Assembly: GCA_018993265.1 (NCBI GenBank)
Contig: JAGKSW010000119.1
Coordinates: forward strand, 1-39,260
Reading direction: 5' to 3'
Length of the DNA: 39,260 bases
Origin: Nostoc sp. TH1S01
GTDB lineage: Bacteria; Cyanobacteriota; Cyanobacteriia; Cyanobacteriales; Nostocaceae
Shown here one piece after another: positions 7,617 through 16,938 of the stretch. Under the pieces are notes generated by a model. The model worked only from the letters and a program-made list of their open reading frames with translations, was not told the DNA's origin and did not search any database. The position numbers and the translations under genes were made by a program. Every line of letters starts with the position of its first letter. The stretch's first letter is position 1.

Positions 7617-9146
7617 TTACAGTCTGCGCCAGCGGCGGCCGTCTTGGTTAATCAACAATTCGGCTTCTGCGGGTTCCCAAGTACCTGCTTCGTACTGAGG
7701 AATGGTGGCGGGGTCTGCGGGCGCATCCCAAACGGAAAGTGCAGGAGTAACTATTTGCCAAGCTGCTTCCACTTCATCAGCCCTGGTGAATAATGTTTGG
7801 TCGCCCATCATACAATCTAAGAAGAGGCGATCGTAGGCATCTGAAGTGCCGGAAATCCCGAAGGAACCATAGCTAAAGTCCATATCTACGGAACGGGTGC
7901 GGAATTCTGCCCCTGGCATTTTCACATCAAAACGCAAAGAAATTCCTTCGTTGGGTTGAATCCGCATAGCCAAAATGTTGGCGTTTCTTTGTTGGGCGGC
8001 GGACTGGAACATTCTTGAAGGAACTTCGCGGAAATGGATGGAAATTTCGCTGACTTTTTTCGGCATCCGTTTGCCAGTCCGCAGGTAGAAGGGTACACCT
8101 TGCCAACGCCAGTTATCCACCATGAACTTCATAGCTACATAAGTAGGTGTGCTGGAGTTGGGGTCAACACCAGGTTCTTCTCGATACCCCGGCACTGGTT
8201 GTCCTTTCATCCAACCGGCACTGTATTGACCACGAATAGCAGAACGGGACAAGTTGTGGATATCGGCTAAACGGGTAGCTTGGAGTACTTTAACTTTTTC
8301 TGTCCGAATACTGTTAGCATCCATTGAGTTGGGTGCTTCCATTGCTGTTAAGCAGTAAAGTTGCATCAAGTGGTTTTGCAACATATCGCGGAGTGCGCCG
8401 GCTTTTTCATAGTAACCAGCCCGGTCTTCTACACCCACGGTTTCCGCAACGGTGATTTGTACGTGGTCAACAAATTGACGGTTCCACAGTGGTTCAAAAA
8501 TCGCATTGGCGAAGCGGAACACTAGCAGGTTTTGAACAGTTTCTTTACCTAAGTAGTGGTCAATGCGATAGACTTGGTTTTCTTTACAATACTTCTGCAC
8601 AACAACGTTGAGGCTTTGAGCAGAAGCTAAGTCTCGACCAAAGGGCTTTTCAATCACTAAGCGGTGTTTTTCTGGGTTGTCTAGCATTCCGCCTTCCCCT
8701 AGTTGTCTGATAGCTTCAGGGAAGAAGTTGGGAGCAACCGAGAGGTAGAACATCCGATTCCCGCGTGTGCCGCGTTTATCGTCTAATTCGCTCAATAAGT
8801 TTTTCAGTTTTTGGTAACTGTCTGGGTTATCTATATCACCAGAACAGTAGAACAAACCTTGAGAAAAGTCTTGCCAAAGTTCTTCTTGTTCCACGCCACC
8901 GTGCGCTTCTTCCATGCCTTTCCGCATTTGCTCACGGAAGTAATCGTGGCTCCATTCCCGACGTGCGACACCGACAATGGTAGTTTCTGGTGGAATGCGC
9001 CGTTCCCGACGTAATTTGTATAATGCTGGAACTAATTTGCGCCAGGTAAGATCACCAGAAGCGCCAAAGATAACTATAATTTGGGGTTCGGGCATCCCTT
9101 GCTGTTGTAAGCCAACGCGCAAGGGATTTTCTAGCAGACTGACCAT
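7617..9146 (-). CDS. zwf: Glucose-6-phosphate 1-dehydrogenase
   Basis: This enzyme oxidises glucose-6-phosphate to 6-phosphogluconolactone with NADP+, the entry to the oxidative pentose phosphate route that supplies reductant in the dark and in heterocysts. The 509 residues contain the Rossmann motif GASGDL (28-33), EKPFG (166-170) and the active-site RIDHYLGKE (194-202, catalytic His). Cys187 (KYCKEN) and Cys445 (LDCMMG) sit where cyanobacterial G6PDH has its thioredoxin-sensitive pair. It is third in the fbp-tal-zwf-opcA operon. The closing motif [20 protein letters not shown] is intact. The start at ATG 9146 keeps the family N-terminus. Confidence 0.96.
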   Translation of the reverse strand: MVSLLENPLRVGLQQQGMPEPQIIVIFGASGDLTWRKLVPALYKLRRERRIPPETTIVGVARREWSHDYFREQMRKGMEEAHGGVEQEELWQDFSQGLFYCSGDIDNPDSYQKLKNLLSELDDKRGTRGNRMFYLSVAPNFFPEAIRQLGEGGMLDNPEKHRLVIEKPFGRDLASAQSLNVVVQKYCKENQVYRIDHYLGKETVQNLLVFRFANAIFEPLWNRQFVDHVQITVAETVGVEDRAGYYEKAGALRDMLQNHLMQLYCLTAMEAPNSMDANSIRTEKVKVLQATRLADIHNLSRSAIRGQYSAGWMKGQPVPGYREEPGVDPNSSTPTYVAMKFMVDNWRWQGVPFYLRTGKRMPKKVSEISIHFREVPSRMFQSAAQQRNANILAMRIQPNEGISLRFDVKMPGAEFRTRSVDMDFSYGSFGISGTSDAYDRLFLDCMMGDQTLFTRADEVEAAWQIVTPALSVWDAPADPATIPQYEAGTWEPAEAELLINQDGRRWRRL

Positions 9147-9184
9147 AACAATTTTTGGATCTTGGAGTTGAGATTTGGAATGGG

Positions 9185-9270
9185 ATGAAGTATGAAGTAT
9201 GAATTATGAAGTATGAAATTGCTTTTTTATGTTTATCTTTCAGACTTCAGACTTCAGACTTCATACTTTT
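9185..9270. repeat. STRR hairpin between tal and zwf
   Basis: GAAGTATGAAGTATGAA units (9187-9217) face complementary CAGACTTCAGACTTCATAC units (9238-9267) across a 20-bp spacer. This can form a long imperfect stem-loop in the tal-zwf message. Confidence 0.8.
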
Positions 9271-9276
9271 TACCCC

Positions 9277-10422
9277 CTACACAGGTGACAATAGCTTGAC
9301 TTTGTTTTCTAAAGAGTTCATCAAGGACTTGAAAGGTTGAACAAATTTATCAATACCTTCAACTAACAGTTCATCCATTACGGTATTGATATCAATGTTT
9401 ATGTCTGGATCTTTCAAGCTTTCGATGAGTTGATAAGCTTCTGAGACTTTGGTTTCCACGCGATCGCCTACATCGCAGTGGTCAGCACAAGCTGCTATTG
9501 TCGAAGGTGGTAAGGTGTTAACAGTATCGCGGCCAATTAACTCATCAACATACATCACGTCGCTATAGTGCGGGTCTTTGGTACTAGTACTAGCCCAAAG
9601 TAACCGTTGTACTTTCGCTCCTTTGGCTGCAAGAGCTTGCCACTGTTCGCTTTCAATAATTTTTTTGTATTCTTGATAAGCTATCTTGGCATTAGCGATC
9701 GCTACTTTGCCTTTTACGGCTGTGAGTTTGGCCTCTAGGTTAATATCATCAACGCCACGCTGCAATTTTGCATCGATTTTTGCGTCAATGTTACTATCAA
9801 TGCGACTGAGGAAAAAGCTGGCGACAGAAGCAATTTTGCTAATGTCTTTACCCTCAGCTACACGTTTTTCTAAGCCTCGAATATATGCCCAAGCTGTATT
9901 GATATAGCTTTGTACAGAAAATAACAAAGTAATATTGACGTTGATCCCGTCGGCTATTACCTGTTCTACGGCTGGTAAACCTGATTCTGTACCGGGAATT
10001 TTAATCATGATATTTTCCCGGCCAATTTCTTGAAAATAACGGCGGGCTTCGTTAATGGTGGCTTGAGTATCATGAGCAATGGTTGGTGGTACTTCGATAC
10101 TCACATAACCATCAAGTCCATTCGAGGCTTGATATACAGGTCGCAGAATATCAGCGGCGTTACGGATATCTGCAAAAACTAAAGATTCGTAAATTTTATA
10201 GGTGGGTAATTGAGCGCGAACACCTGCTTCTATGTCCGCATCATATATTGCATTATTGGCGATCGCTTTTTCAAAAATCGCTGGGTTTGAGGTGATCCCG
10301 GAAATTCCTTGATTTTCTACCAGGTCTTGCAATTCCCCTGATTGAATAATGTCCCGCGTCAAATTATCCATCCAGATACTTTGACCGTATTCTTGAATCT
10401 CCTGTAGATGATTGGTGGCCAT
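9277..10422 (-). CDS. tal: Transaldolase
   Basis: Transaldolase moves a dihydroxyacetone unit between sugar phosphates in the pentose phosphate pathway. The 381-residue length fits the longer bacterial Tal class often seen in cyanobacteria. SNPAIFEKAI (45-54) is the conserved N-terminal motif and the Schiff-base lysine is K141 in IMIKIPGTESG. LWASTSTKDP is conserved near the C-terminal third. It lies second in fbp-tal-zwf-opcA. A purine-rich GGAGGGAA-type sequence precedes ATG 10422 (seen inverted at about 10432-10438). Confidence 0.95.
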   Translation of the reverse strand: MATNHLQEIQEYGQSIWMDNLTRDIIQSGELQDLVENQGISGITSNPAIFEKAIANNAIYDADIEAGVRAQLPTYKIYESLVFADIRNAADILRPVYQASNGLDGYVSIEVPPTIAHDTQATINEARRYFQEIGRENIMIKIPGTESGLPAVEQVIADGINVNITLLFSVQSYINTAWAYIRGLEKRVAEGKDISKIASVASFFLSRIDSNIDAKIDAKLQRGVDDINLEAKLTAVKGKVAIANAKIAYQEYKKIIESEQWQALAAKGAKVQRLLWASTSTKDPHYSDVMYVDELIGRDTVNTLPPSTIAACADHCDVGDRVETKVSEAYQLIESLKDPDINIDINTVMDELLVEGIDKFVQPFKSLMNSLENKVKLLSPV

Positions 10423-10727
10423 AGCTATAGTTCCCTCCGTTTAATGATGTCTCCAAGTGAACTTGGCAATCCATCCGAATGATGGTGACTTTTGCATTTT
10501 GGCTTTGCCAACCACTTATTGCATCGACCAGCTGAAATAATCCCTACTTCTGTTTTTAGTAGCGATATTTTCTCTTCCTCATCCCAAGCAGACACTAGTA
10601 AACCAGAACAAAAATAACTACAAAGTAAGAAACAGTTAAAAGTGAATGGTCAATGGTCAATAGTCAATGGTTATCTGTAAATAAAATTTATTTTTGACTT
10701 TTGACTTTTGACTTTTGACTTTTAAAA
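10423..10727. other. fbp-tal spacer with two STRRs
   Basis: This 305-bp spacer has no gene. It carries two heptamer runs: AATGGTCAATGGTCAATAG-type at 10645-10670 and TTTTGAC-type at 10691-10723, the latter ending four bases before the fbp stop codon. The repeats could influence mRNA processing between fbp and tal. A separate tal promoter inside the spacer is possible but I cannot identify one with confidence. Confidence 0.6.
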
Positions 10728-11777
10728 CTAGTGACCGTTTTGAATAAAAGACTCGACTTTTGCTACCGACTCTTTGCTACCAATAATTAGAGGTGTGCGT
10801 TGGTGTAGTTTTTTCGGCACTATGTCTAGAATGTCTACTAATCCTGTAGTTGCACGACCACCTGCTTGCTCAATCAAAAAAGCCAGAGGTGCCGATTCAT
10901 ACAGTAAGCGTAATTTGCCTTCTGGCTTTTGAATTGTACCTGGGTAGAGAAATACACCGCCTTGAACTAATATCCGATGAATATCACTCACCATCGCCCC
11001 GCTATAACGAGCAGAGTAACCCTCTGTACGATGTACATAGCGCACATACTCTCGAATCGACTCTTCCCACTGCCAGAAATTGCCTTCGTTGACACTGTAA
11101 ACAGAGCCGTGGTTAGGAATCCGAATATTTTCTTCGGTGAGGATAAACTCTCCCAAGCTGGGATCGAGAGTAAATGAATGCACCCCTTTACCTATACTAT
11201 AAACCAGCATAGTGCTTGGCCCATATAGTATGTAGCCGGCAGCAATTTGCTTGCGGCCATTCGTGAGTAAATCGGTGGCTAAACCATCATCGTCGGTTCC
11301 TTCTTGTTGGCGGATCGCAAAAATCGAACCTAAACTGAGATTGGTATCAGTGTTAGAAGAACCATCTATTGGGTCATACAACAAGGTATAACGACCAATA
11401 GGACAGTTTTCTGGTATGTAATAGGGTTTTTCCATTTCCTCGGAAGCTAGGCGACAAACTAAGCCACTTTGCTTAAACACCGAGATAAATACATCGTTGG
11501 CATAAACATCCATCTTTTTGACGGACTCACCTTGGACATTCACATCTCCGGTAAATCCGAGAACGCCCTCCATTAAGCCTGCACGGCTGAGGTGGCGGGC
11601 AATTAACTTACCTGCAAGGGCGATGCGATTCATCAGCGCACTCAAATCCTGAGCATCAGGCGAAAAACTTTGAAGTTGCTGAAGAACATGACGAGATAAG
11701 GTCGTACAATCACGATCTAAGCTTTTATCTGTAGGATCGTTGACTGGCAACTCTAGAGATTCTGGCGCTTTAGCCAT
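10728..11777 (-). CDS. fbp: Fructose-1,6-bisphosphatase, class I
   Basis: This enzyme hydrolyses fructose-1,6-bisphosphate to fructose-6-phosphate. In this operon it helps recycle triose phosphates into hexose for the oxidative pentose phosphate cycle. The 349 residues include the metal and phosphate signature DPIDGSSN (135-142), TGDVNVQGE (76-84) and the C-terminal substrate segment [15 protein letters not shown] with LIEQAGG. The class I fold, as opposed to the cyanobacterial bifunctional class II GlpX type, is clear. First gene of the operon; GGGAGA lies 8 bp before ATG 11777. Confidence 0.95.
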   Translation of the reverse strand: MAKAPESLELPVNDPTDKSLDRDCTTLSRHVLQQLQSFSPDAQDLSALMNRIALAGKLIARHLSRAGLMEGVLGFTGDVNVQGESVKKMDVYANDVFISVFKQSGLVCRLASEEMEKPYYIPENCPIGRYTLLYDPIDGSSNTDTNLSLGSIFAIRQQEGTDDDGLATDLLTNGRKQIAAGYILYGPSTMLVYSIGKGVHSFTLDPSLGEFILTEENIRIPNHGSVYSVNEGNFWQWEESIREYVRYVHRTEGYSARYSGAMVSDIHRILVQGGVFLYPGTIQKPEGKLRLLYESAPLAFLIEQAGGRATTGLVDILDIVPKKLHQRTPLIIGSKESVAKVESFIQNGH

Positions 11778-12090
11778 TTTGGCATTCTCCCTAGCGACTG
11801 GTTAATAGTTGGGTAGGTAAAGTCATGCGTAGCAACTTATAGCTGCTGCTTCTATCTTAGAAAGGTAATTTGATAACCTTGATGTGGCTTTAGACAAACT
11901 AAAGAAATGGGTCAATCTTTGCTGAATGTTTCAAGACAGAAAAGTGTCGTTGGCTATTGAAGTGCTTGCCCTGACAAAGACTAAACAAGGTAAATTTACT
12001 TAATCTGCACAATCATCTTAAACTCAGTCACGCCAAGTTTTTGCTATCTACCAACGTTGGCAATATCACTCCAAAACCTACTTGAATCGT
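11778..12090. promoter_or_regulatory. Upstream region of the fbp operon
   Basis: There is no gene between the fbp start and the rbp terminator. The stretch must hold the promoter of fbp-tal-zwf-opcA (minus strand). I see no unambiguous NtcA box (GTAN8TAC) or strong -10/-35 pair, so the promoter is placed by position only. Confidence 0.35.
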
Positions 12091-12136
12091 AAAAAAACGA
12101 CTGTGTGTGAGCTTGATTTTTAACTCACAACAGTCG
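12091..12136 (-). terminator. Rho-independent terminator of the RRM gene
   Basis: CGACTGTGTGTGAG and CTCACAACAGTCG pair (one bulge) around an AT-rich loop (12098-12136). On the minus strand the stem is followed by seven T residues (A run at 12091-12097). It is the natural end of the transcript from 12618. Confidence 0.85.
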
Positions 12137-12318
12137 GGCAGGGTTTTCTTTGAAGGGTTAATAGTTAAAACAACTTTTAACTAAATGAGCCACAGCATTA
12201 ATATTTCCCAGCCAGATATCTATCCTATGGGACTTCTGGCTGTCCACTTCTGCAATTGCTCCTAGTCAAATTCTTGCTTAACTGCAAAACAATTTGCTAT
12301 TATGGTTTCCCGCCTAAT

Positions 12319-12618
12319 TTAGATTTCCTGTTTTTTCGCCCAACCACCTCGTCGGTTGTCATCTCTTCGGTTGTCTTCTCGCGGTTTTGCTTTGTTGACT
12401 CTGAGTTGCCGACCCATCCATTCGGCACCATCTAACTCAGTAATAGCTGCATCTTCTTGAGCATCTTCTTCCATTTCAACAAAAGCAAAGCCTCGCATCC
12501 GCCCTGTTTCTCGATCAGTAGGCAAGACAACTCTTTTGACCTCGCCATAGTCTGCAAATACTGCTTTTAAATCTGCTTCAGTAGCGCGGTAGGAGAGATT
12601 TCCAACGTAAATAGTCAT
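12319..12618 (-). CDS. RNA-binding protein, RbpA-like single RRM
   Basis: This is a 99-residue cyanobacterial Rbp-type protein with one RNA recognition motif, a family often cold-induced and linked to mRNA handling and localisation. RNP2 is IYVGNL (3-8) and RNP1 is RGFAFVEM (42-49). A short Arg/Asp/Gly tail (REDNRRDDNRRGGW) follows in place of a long Gly-rich domain. It has its own terminator about 190 bp downstream and a long leader upstream. Rbp genes of this group can be cold regulated through their 5' leader, but no specific element is visible here. Confidence 0.92.
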   Translation of the reverse strand: MTIYVGNLSYRATEADLKAVFADYGEVKRVVLPTDRETGRMRGFAFVEMEEDAQEDAAITELDGAEWMGRQLRVNKAKPREDNRRDDNRRGGWAKKQEI

Positions 12619-13040
12619 GTGGGATCACGTAATTGTCAACAAACAGCGATTAGTTCAGCGAGAAAACAGAGATCAACAAACTACAAATTTTGCGTCGTGG
12701 CTTCTGATTCATTTTCATTGATGGCGAACGTTGTGGCGCAGCAATCATGGTGCTAGCGTGACTTCAACTAAACTGTCCATACGGCTGAACTTACGCTTAC
12801 GCTCATAATAATAACTGATTGTGACATTTTTCAAAGTATGGGATATTACAATCCCAGATAACATAAAATAAGCCAAACTTATATATTTTTTAGATAAAAA
12901 CTTCTTGTGTTAGGATAGTTTGATGCTTTCTAGAATTTTTCTAGTAGTTTTTACTGGGAAATAGTAATTATTTATACGATAAAATTACCAATCTTTACAT
13001 TATTGCCAGCTTGACAATCGCTGCTAAAAACAAAAAATTT
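12619..13040. other. Long AT-rich leader upstream of the RRM gene
   Basis: No gene is supported here. The stretch probably contains the promoter and 5' UTR of the minus-strand RRM gene. A short T/A-rich run precedes the terminator of the 13120 gene. I see no tRNA, riboswitch or CRISPR pattern. Confidence 0.35.
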
Positions 13041-13082
13041 ACCTGCAACTTTCCTCAAGCTGCGAGAGTCGGAGTTGCAGGT
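13041..13082 (-). terminator. Terminator of the 72-residue gene
   Basis: ACCTGCAACT (13041-13050) pairs perfectly with AGTTGCAGGT (13073-13082). On the minus strand the stem is followed by AAATTTTTTGTTTTT. It lies 38 bp beyond the stop of the small gene. Confidence 0.8.
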
Positions 13083-13119
13083 ATAAAGTGGTTAATTTAA
13101 TTAGAAATTGGCAGCTAAT

Positions 13120-13338
13120 TTATTCAATTGAAATTGTCTGTGGCCCTGTGGCTTTGCCATTATTAGCTTCGGTTGTAGATGGGGTGTAGCTAGTTACGCC
13201 TCTTTGTTGATCTAGCCAGCTTTTCACAGGATCATCTTTCAGGTTAAGTCGTAGCACTCCAGAGACAAAACCACCGAGAAATGAGACTGGGTGCTGAGTT
13301 AACTCTTTAAATATTGGTGACAATTCATCAAGAAACAT
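13120..13338 (-). CDS. Small conserved cyanobacterial protein, unknown function
   Basis: This 72-residue protein has a hydrophobic, Gly-containing stretch (PVSFLGGFVSGVLRLNL, 17-33) followed by DDPVKSWLDQQ and a Thr/Asn-rich tail. I recognise the pattern FLDELSPIFKELTQHPV followed by DPVKSWLD as a conserved cyanobacterial hypothetical, without known role. ATG 13338 is preceded by CAGGAGAT at a normal spacing. A strong terminator follows, so it is a monocistronic gene. One short membrane-associated helix is plausible. Confidence 0.7.
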   Translation of the reverse strand: MFLDELSPIFKELTQHPVSFLGGFVSGVLRLNLKDDPVKSWLDQQRGVTSYTPSTTEANNGKATGPQTISIE

Positions 13339-13399
13339 TAAAAATCTCCTGGCACTGCCATAAAAATTATTACTTTTTTATCAATCGTAACGTAGAGAA

Positions 13400-13456
13400 A
13401 AGTATGAAGTATGAAGTGTGAAGTATAAATTTCAGACTTCATACTTCATCCTTCAG
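13400..13456. repeat. STRR downstream of nrdJ
   Basis: GAAGTATGAAGTGTGAAG-type heptamers (13400-13427) face CAGACTTCATACTTCAT-type complements (13432-13449). This is the same family as at 7521 and 9185. It could form the 3' hairpin of the nrdJ message, whose stop is at 13463. Confidence 0.75.
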
Positions 13457-13462
13457 GATTTC

Positions 13463-16400
13463 CTAGTTGGGTTGTTGATCTGGGAACATACACTTATCAG
13501 AATCGCAACCACTAGGGCCTGCTTCTGATAATTCGCCGGAGTCGTAGCGGCTGAGAACAGCGCAGAAGTCATCGGTTTTGCGTCGCGCTAACACTTCTTG
13601 AGATAAACGCTCATAGGTTGCTTTGTCTATGGGTTCAAATGGTAAGCGGGGGAATGATTGTAAATCGTCAAATCTTGCCAAAAGGGCGGCGGAGATATAG
13701 CCTTCATCATTTTGGATGGCTTCGTAAATTCGCGTTCCTAAAGGTTCAACTTCATCAGCACGAAGTTCTAGGGTAGCGGATGTGTTGTGGGTAACGTAAT
13801 GGCGCTGCACTTGCATGACAAAATCAAATTGGGCTAAGACAGGGAATCGAGAAACATCAATTTGATCAGCACCGGGTAAATCAGCCCAAGGTACAGCAAC
13901 AGGAATTTCTACTAGCCATTCACTGACGCGGGGATCGAAGGGATCGTTTAATAAGTTACCTTGTTCATCCTTGTCAGATTGGGAGGGAATGACATTATAG
14001 CCGTAGTCAATACAAGCTAAGGCTACGGGATCATTTTTGCGGAAAGTGATCCGGCGAATAAATCTTTGGGCTTTGGGTGGGTGCCATCCGGAACTAGCGC
14101 CAGATAACAGAGATTTAGTGCCGCTGGGTTGGACTGTAGTACAGCGATTAGGACGTTTGAGATTATGGCGATCGCAATAATCCCACACTGCCTTATGTAC
14201 TACTTCTCTCCAAAAGCTGAGATATTTTTCCTCTTGGTGCTTAAATGCTAACCCTTGGGGAGTAGCTGGTCTACCTTCTGCCCACCAGCGCAACCAGTCC
14301 ACACCAAAAGCATAAACAAAGAAATCAAATAAGCCAGTAAAAGAAACCCCTACAATTGGGTCTAATTCTCGACTGTATTGATAGCGCGGTTCCAAAAATT
14401 TATGGTTCAAAAGTGTGGCTACAGATAACGCCCCAGCAGTGAAAGCTTCCTCTTGTTCTTTGTAATTAAATGGGTCAATTTGGTTGAGATGAATCTCAGA
14501 CAAGTTGCAGTTACCAGTTAGAGTATTACCGAAAACACCCTTATGGTACTCCGGCTCATTAAAGCAATAAGTGTCATGTAATCCTGGTAATTGTTCAACA
14601 CTTTTCACAACTTGCCATTTACCTTTATATTTGGCATTTGTGCCTTTGCTCACATCCAAACGCTGACAAGGAATTTCGCCACAATCAGTTATTTGCAAGT
14701 AGTATAAATCTCTACTTCTGTGTCCATAATTAGTAACTGCTCCAGCGTGAGCGCAAAGATTTACAGATGAACGAATACCACATTTAGTTAGTAATAACTG
14801 AACTCGGTAAGCTCGTTCATAGTCAGAGATATATATTCTGATGCCGTTACTATTGGTATTTGAGCCATCTGTATCTGCTAAACCAGCAATAAAATGCAAT
14901 ATGGCTCGTCGGTTCCAACTAGCAATCACATTCAGTGCTTCTGGGGTAGTTTTTAGGCTTTTTAAGAATTCTCCAGAAAAACCTAAATCTGTGACATCTG
15001 TAAACGCAGGTGAATAACCATAATCCCTGATAGGAGATTTATTTCCTGCGAGATTCAAAGCGACTTTCTCTTTATACAACCTAATCTTGGGATGATTTTT
15101 TTGATCTGTTGTGCCATCTCCTACTGCTAACCCTAAAGTGTAGGCATAATTTAGATCGATATCTAATCCACCTTCATACTTAATTTTGAATGGTTCAGTG
15201 TGGATAGCATATCGACTGGTATCCATCAAATCTTTAGTTTGAACTTCTTGATAACTTTTGCTGAATCTATCTTTGACAAAGAAGCGATGATACTCAGTTG
15301 CATCTAAATATGAACCATCTCCAAAGCGCACACGATAGAGAATGCGAGAACTACCAGTTTTAAATGGTTGCACTTGACTCCAGTTTTTACCGTTCCAAAT
15401 GCTAATTTGACATCCCACAACATCCTGAATTTTGTGCATTCCATCTTGAGTAATCAGTAAGGTATCACCACTTACGCAGTGAAAATTTGCACCTATGATT
15501 TCTCCACATGGGTTTAAGCCGTATCTACCTAAACGATGTTCTAATTCTTTAGTATCAATTTCTGGGTAGCGTTGTTGTAACCAATCTTTAGCTTTTCCTT
15601 GATCATAAGCCTTTAAGAAATCAACTTTTAAAGCTTGTGTTGTTAGCAAATCGCAGTTAGCTCTAGCTACAGCTTCCCCAGCCCATTGAATTGCACCTTC
15701 TCCACTGTAATATTGTTTACGGACGGCTTCAATTGACTCTTGTAAAGTTGGTTTATGGTGAAATACTCTACTATGGTTCGCCATCCGTAAAGCATCACGC
15801 TCAGGGTCAATGCGCCAGTTACCGTTTTCGTCTTGTTGCCAGAGATTATCTTTGGCATTTGCCCCTAGTTCATCGTCAGAAACAAATTGGCGAATCCCCG
15901 CACTTCTTCGGATATTGCCCGCAACAATTGTTACAGCAGCTTCATCGATTAATAGGCAACATTCAACAGAATTTAATTGTCTGCCTAGAGCTTTATTTAA
16001 GATATCGGCACAACGTTGATACAATCCAGGCAATTTTACAGGATTGGCAACACCGCCAAAACCGTTGAGTGTTTCCCCTGCTTGACGGACATCGCTGATA
16101 TCAACAAATACTGCTACTTCATCTGTAAATCTTTCGTCTGTGGAAAGTTCCAACAGAGTTTGATAAGATGCAACCCAACCTTCGCGGCTATCACCAACAT
16201 GAATGGTAACGCGATCGCCTTCTATATCGGTTTGTGTAAATTCACGACGTAAGTTTTTTGGAGTGCTGCCAATTTCGCCTTGTACTGTGACATTGAGGCG
16301 ATTGCGGATAGGAGGCAGTTGATTAATATACTGCGGTTCGATGATGGCTCCTGTACCGCAGCCCATCATGGCCAAGTCCATCATTAAACCGAAGGCTTTC

Positions 16401-16729
16401 CAGTCTTGGAGATTGGTGGAGGTGCAATTGTACCCGCCGGAGAAGTTTTTGGGTTTATTTATCCAATCTGTACCGCCTACCCACAGCCAGCGGCCGCTAG
16501 GTAAAGCTTTGAGTTGGTGTTGGGTTTTTTCTAGGAGGGCGATTTCTTCTGGGTTGAGCTTACCTAATTCGATTAAGCCTTTGATGGTGCGATCGCACAC
16601 TTCATCCCACGATTCCCGTAATCCTACTCCAGTGCGGCGGCTATAAGTCCTAAAAAATACAGGATTGGCTGCTGGCGCGGTTTCGGGAAACGTAACACCC
16701 TGACGTTTTCTTTCAAGCTCTCGAACCAT
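13463..16729 (-). CDS. nrdJ: Adenosylcobalamin-dependent ribonucleoside-triphosphate reductase (class II) with an intein
   Basis: NrdJ reduces ribonucleotides to deoxyribonucleotides using a B12-derived radical. From ATG 16729 the precursor has 1088 residues: about 765 of extein plus a 323-residue intein. The radical-site cysteine is in NPCGEIIGANFHC. A partner cysteine is in GGYNCTSTNL near residue 108. The C-terminal redox pair is CDSDKC, just before the end, as in monomeric Lactobacillus-type RTPR. The intein interrupts the gene ten residues after the radical cysteine. I prefer ATG 16729 to TTG 16735 because MVRELERK is repeated after the same ATG in two partial copies upstream. The enzyme's B12 need matches the cobB gene in this window. 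Confidence 0.95.
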   Translation of the reverse strand: MVRELERKRQGVTFPETAPAANPVFFRTYSRRTGVGLRESWDEVCDRTIKGLIELGKLNPEEIALLEKTQHQLKALPSGRWLWVGGTDWINKPKNFSGGYNCTSTNLQDWKAFGLMMDLAMMGCGTGAIIEPQYINQLPPIRNRLNVTVQGEIGSTPKNLRREFTQTDIEGDRVTIHVGDSREGWVASYQTLLELSTDERFTDEVAVFVDISDVRQAGETLNGFGGVANPVKLPGLYQRCADILNKALGRQLNSVECCLLIDEAAVTIVAGNIRRSAGIRQFVSDDELGANAKDNLWQQDENGNWRIDPERDALRMANHSRVFHHKPTLQESIEAVRKQYYSGEGAIQWAGEAVARANCDLLTTQALKVDFLKAYDQGKAKDWLQQRYPEIDTKELEHRLGRYGLNPCGEIIGANFHCVSGDTLLITQDGMHKIQDVVGCQISIWNGKNWSQVQPFKTGSSRILYRVRFGDGSYLDATEYHRFFVKDRFSKSYQEVQTKDLMDTSRYAIHTEPFKIKYEGGLDIDLNYAYTLGLAVGDGTTDQKNHPKIRLYKEKVALNLAGNKSPIRDYGYSPAFTDVTDLGFSGEFLKSLKTTPEALNVIASWNRRAILHFIAGLADTDGSNTNSNGIRIYISDYERAYRVQLLLTKCGIRSSVNLCAHAGAVTNYGHRSRDLYYLQITDCGEIPCQRLDVSKGTNAKYKGKWQVVKSVEQLPGLHDTYCFNEPEYHKGVFGNTLTGNCNLSEIHLNQIDPFNYKEQEEAFTAGALSVATLLNHKFLEPRYQYSRELDPIVGVSFTGLFDFFVYAFGVDWLRWWAEGRPATPQGLAFKHQEEKYLSFWREVVHKAVWDYCDRHNLKRPNRCTTVQPSGTKSLLSGASSGWHPPKAQRFIRRITFRKNDPVALACIDYGYNVIPSQSDKDEQGNLLNDPFDPRVSEWLVEIPVAVPWADLPGADQIDVSRFPVLAQFDFVMQVQRHYVTHNTSATLELRADEVEPLGTRIYEAIQNDEGYISAALLARFDDLQSFPRLPFEPIDKATYERLSQEVLARRKTDDFCAVLSRYDSGELSEAGPSGCDSDKCMFPDQQPN
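14510..15478 (-). other. In-frame intein with LAGLIDADG homing endonuclease in NrdJ
   Basis: The insert runs from Cys418 to Asn740 of the precursor (323 residues) between extein ...GANFH and CNLSEIHL. Block A is CVSGDTLLITQDG. Block B has TEYH (intein residues 61-64). Dodecapeptide motifs are YTLGLAVGDG (113-122) and FIAGLADTDG (196-205), each keeping an acidic residue. Block F is TYCFNEPEYHKGVFGN and block G is TLTGN before the +1 Cys. The penultimate residue is Gly where His is usual; known functional inteins tolerate this. The frame is uninterrupted, so splicing and endonuclease activity both look possible. RIR1 inteins are well known in cyanobacteria. Confidence 0.93.
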
Positions 16730-16777
16730 AATCAAGTCTTGTTGGTTTTGAACAGATTATGAATATACGCCAAATGC

Positions 16778-16917
16778 TAAGTGACTTACAAACTGAGTAC
16801 TGACGCACGCGAAGCCAGAAATGCTGTTTTTTCGTTGAGATAAGATTTTAGAAACCAACGATTTTTCCTAGAAATCAGGTTTCTTTGCGTCAGTCTTCAA
16901 ACGTTGTAAGTCACTTA
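16778..16917. mobile_element. 136-bp MITE with TA duplication upstream of nrdJ
   Basis: Element 16780-16915 starts AGTGACTTACAA and ends TTGTAAGTCACT. The inverted repeat extends with gaps to about 31 bp on each side (the two arms share ACTGACGCA), and TA flanks both ends. A TA duplication and short perfect tips suggest mobilisation by an IS630/Tc1-type transposase, which is inference. It sits between the nrdJ start and the chimeric partial copy. A second, right-truncated copy lies at 17722-17834. Confidence 0.75.
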
Positions 16918-16938
16918 ATTATTCCGAACTCAGGTTAT

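Noticed and set aside
7521-9270. STRR arrays as CRISPR
   Set aside because: The units are contiguous heptamers without unique spacers, so they are short tandem repeats, not CRISPR.
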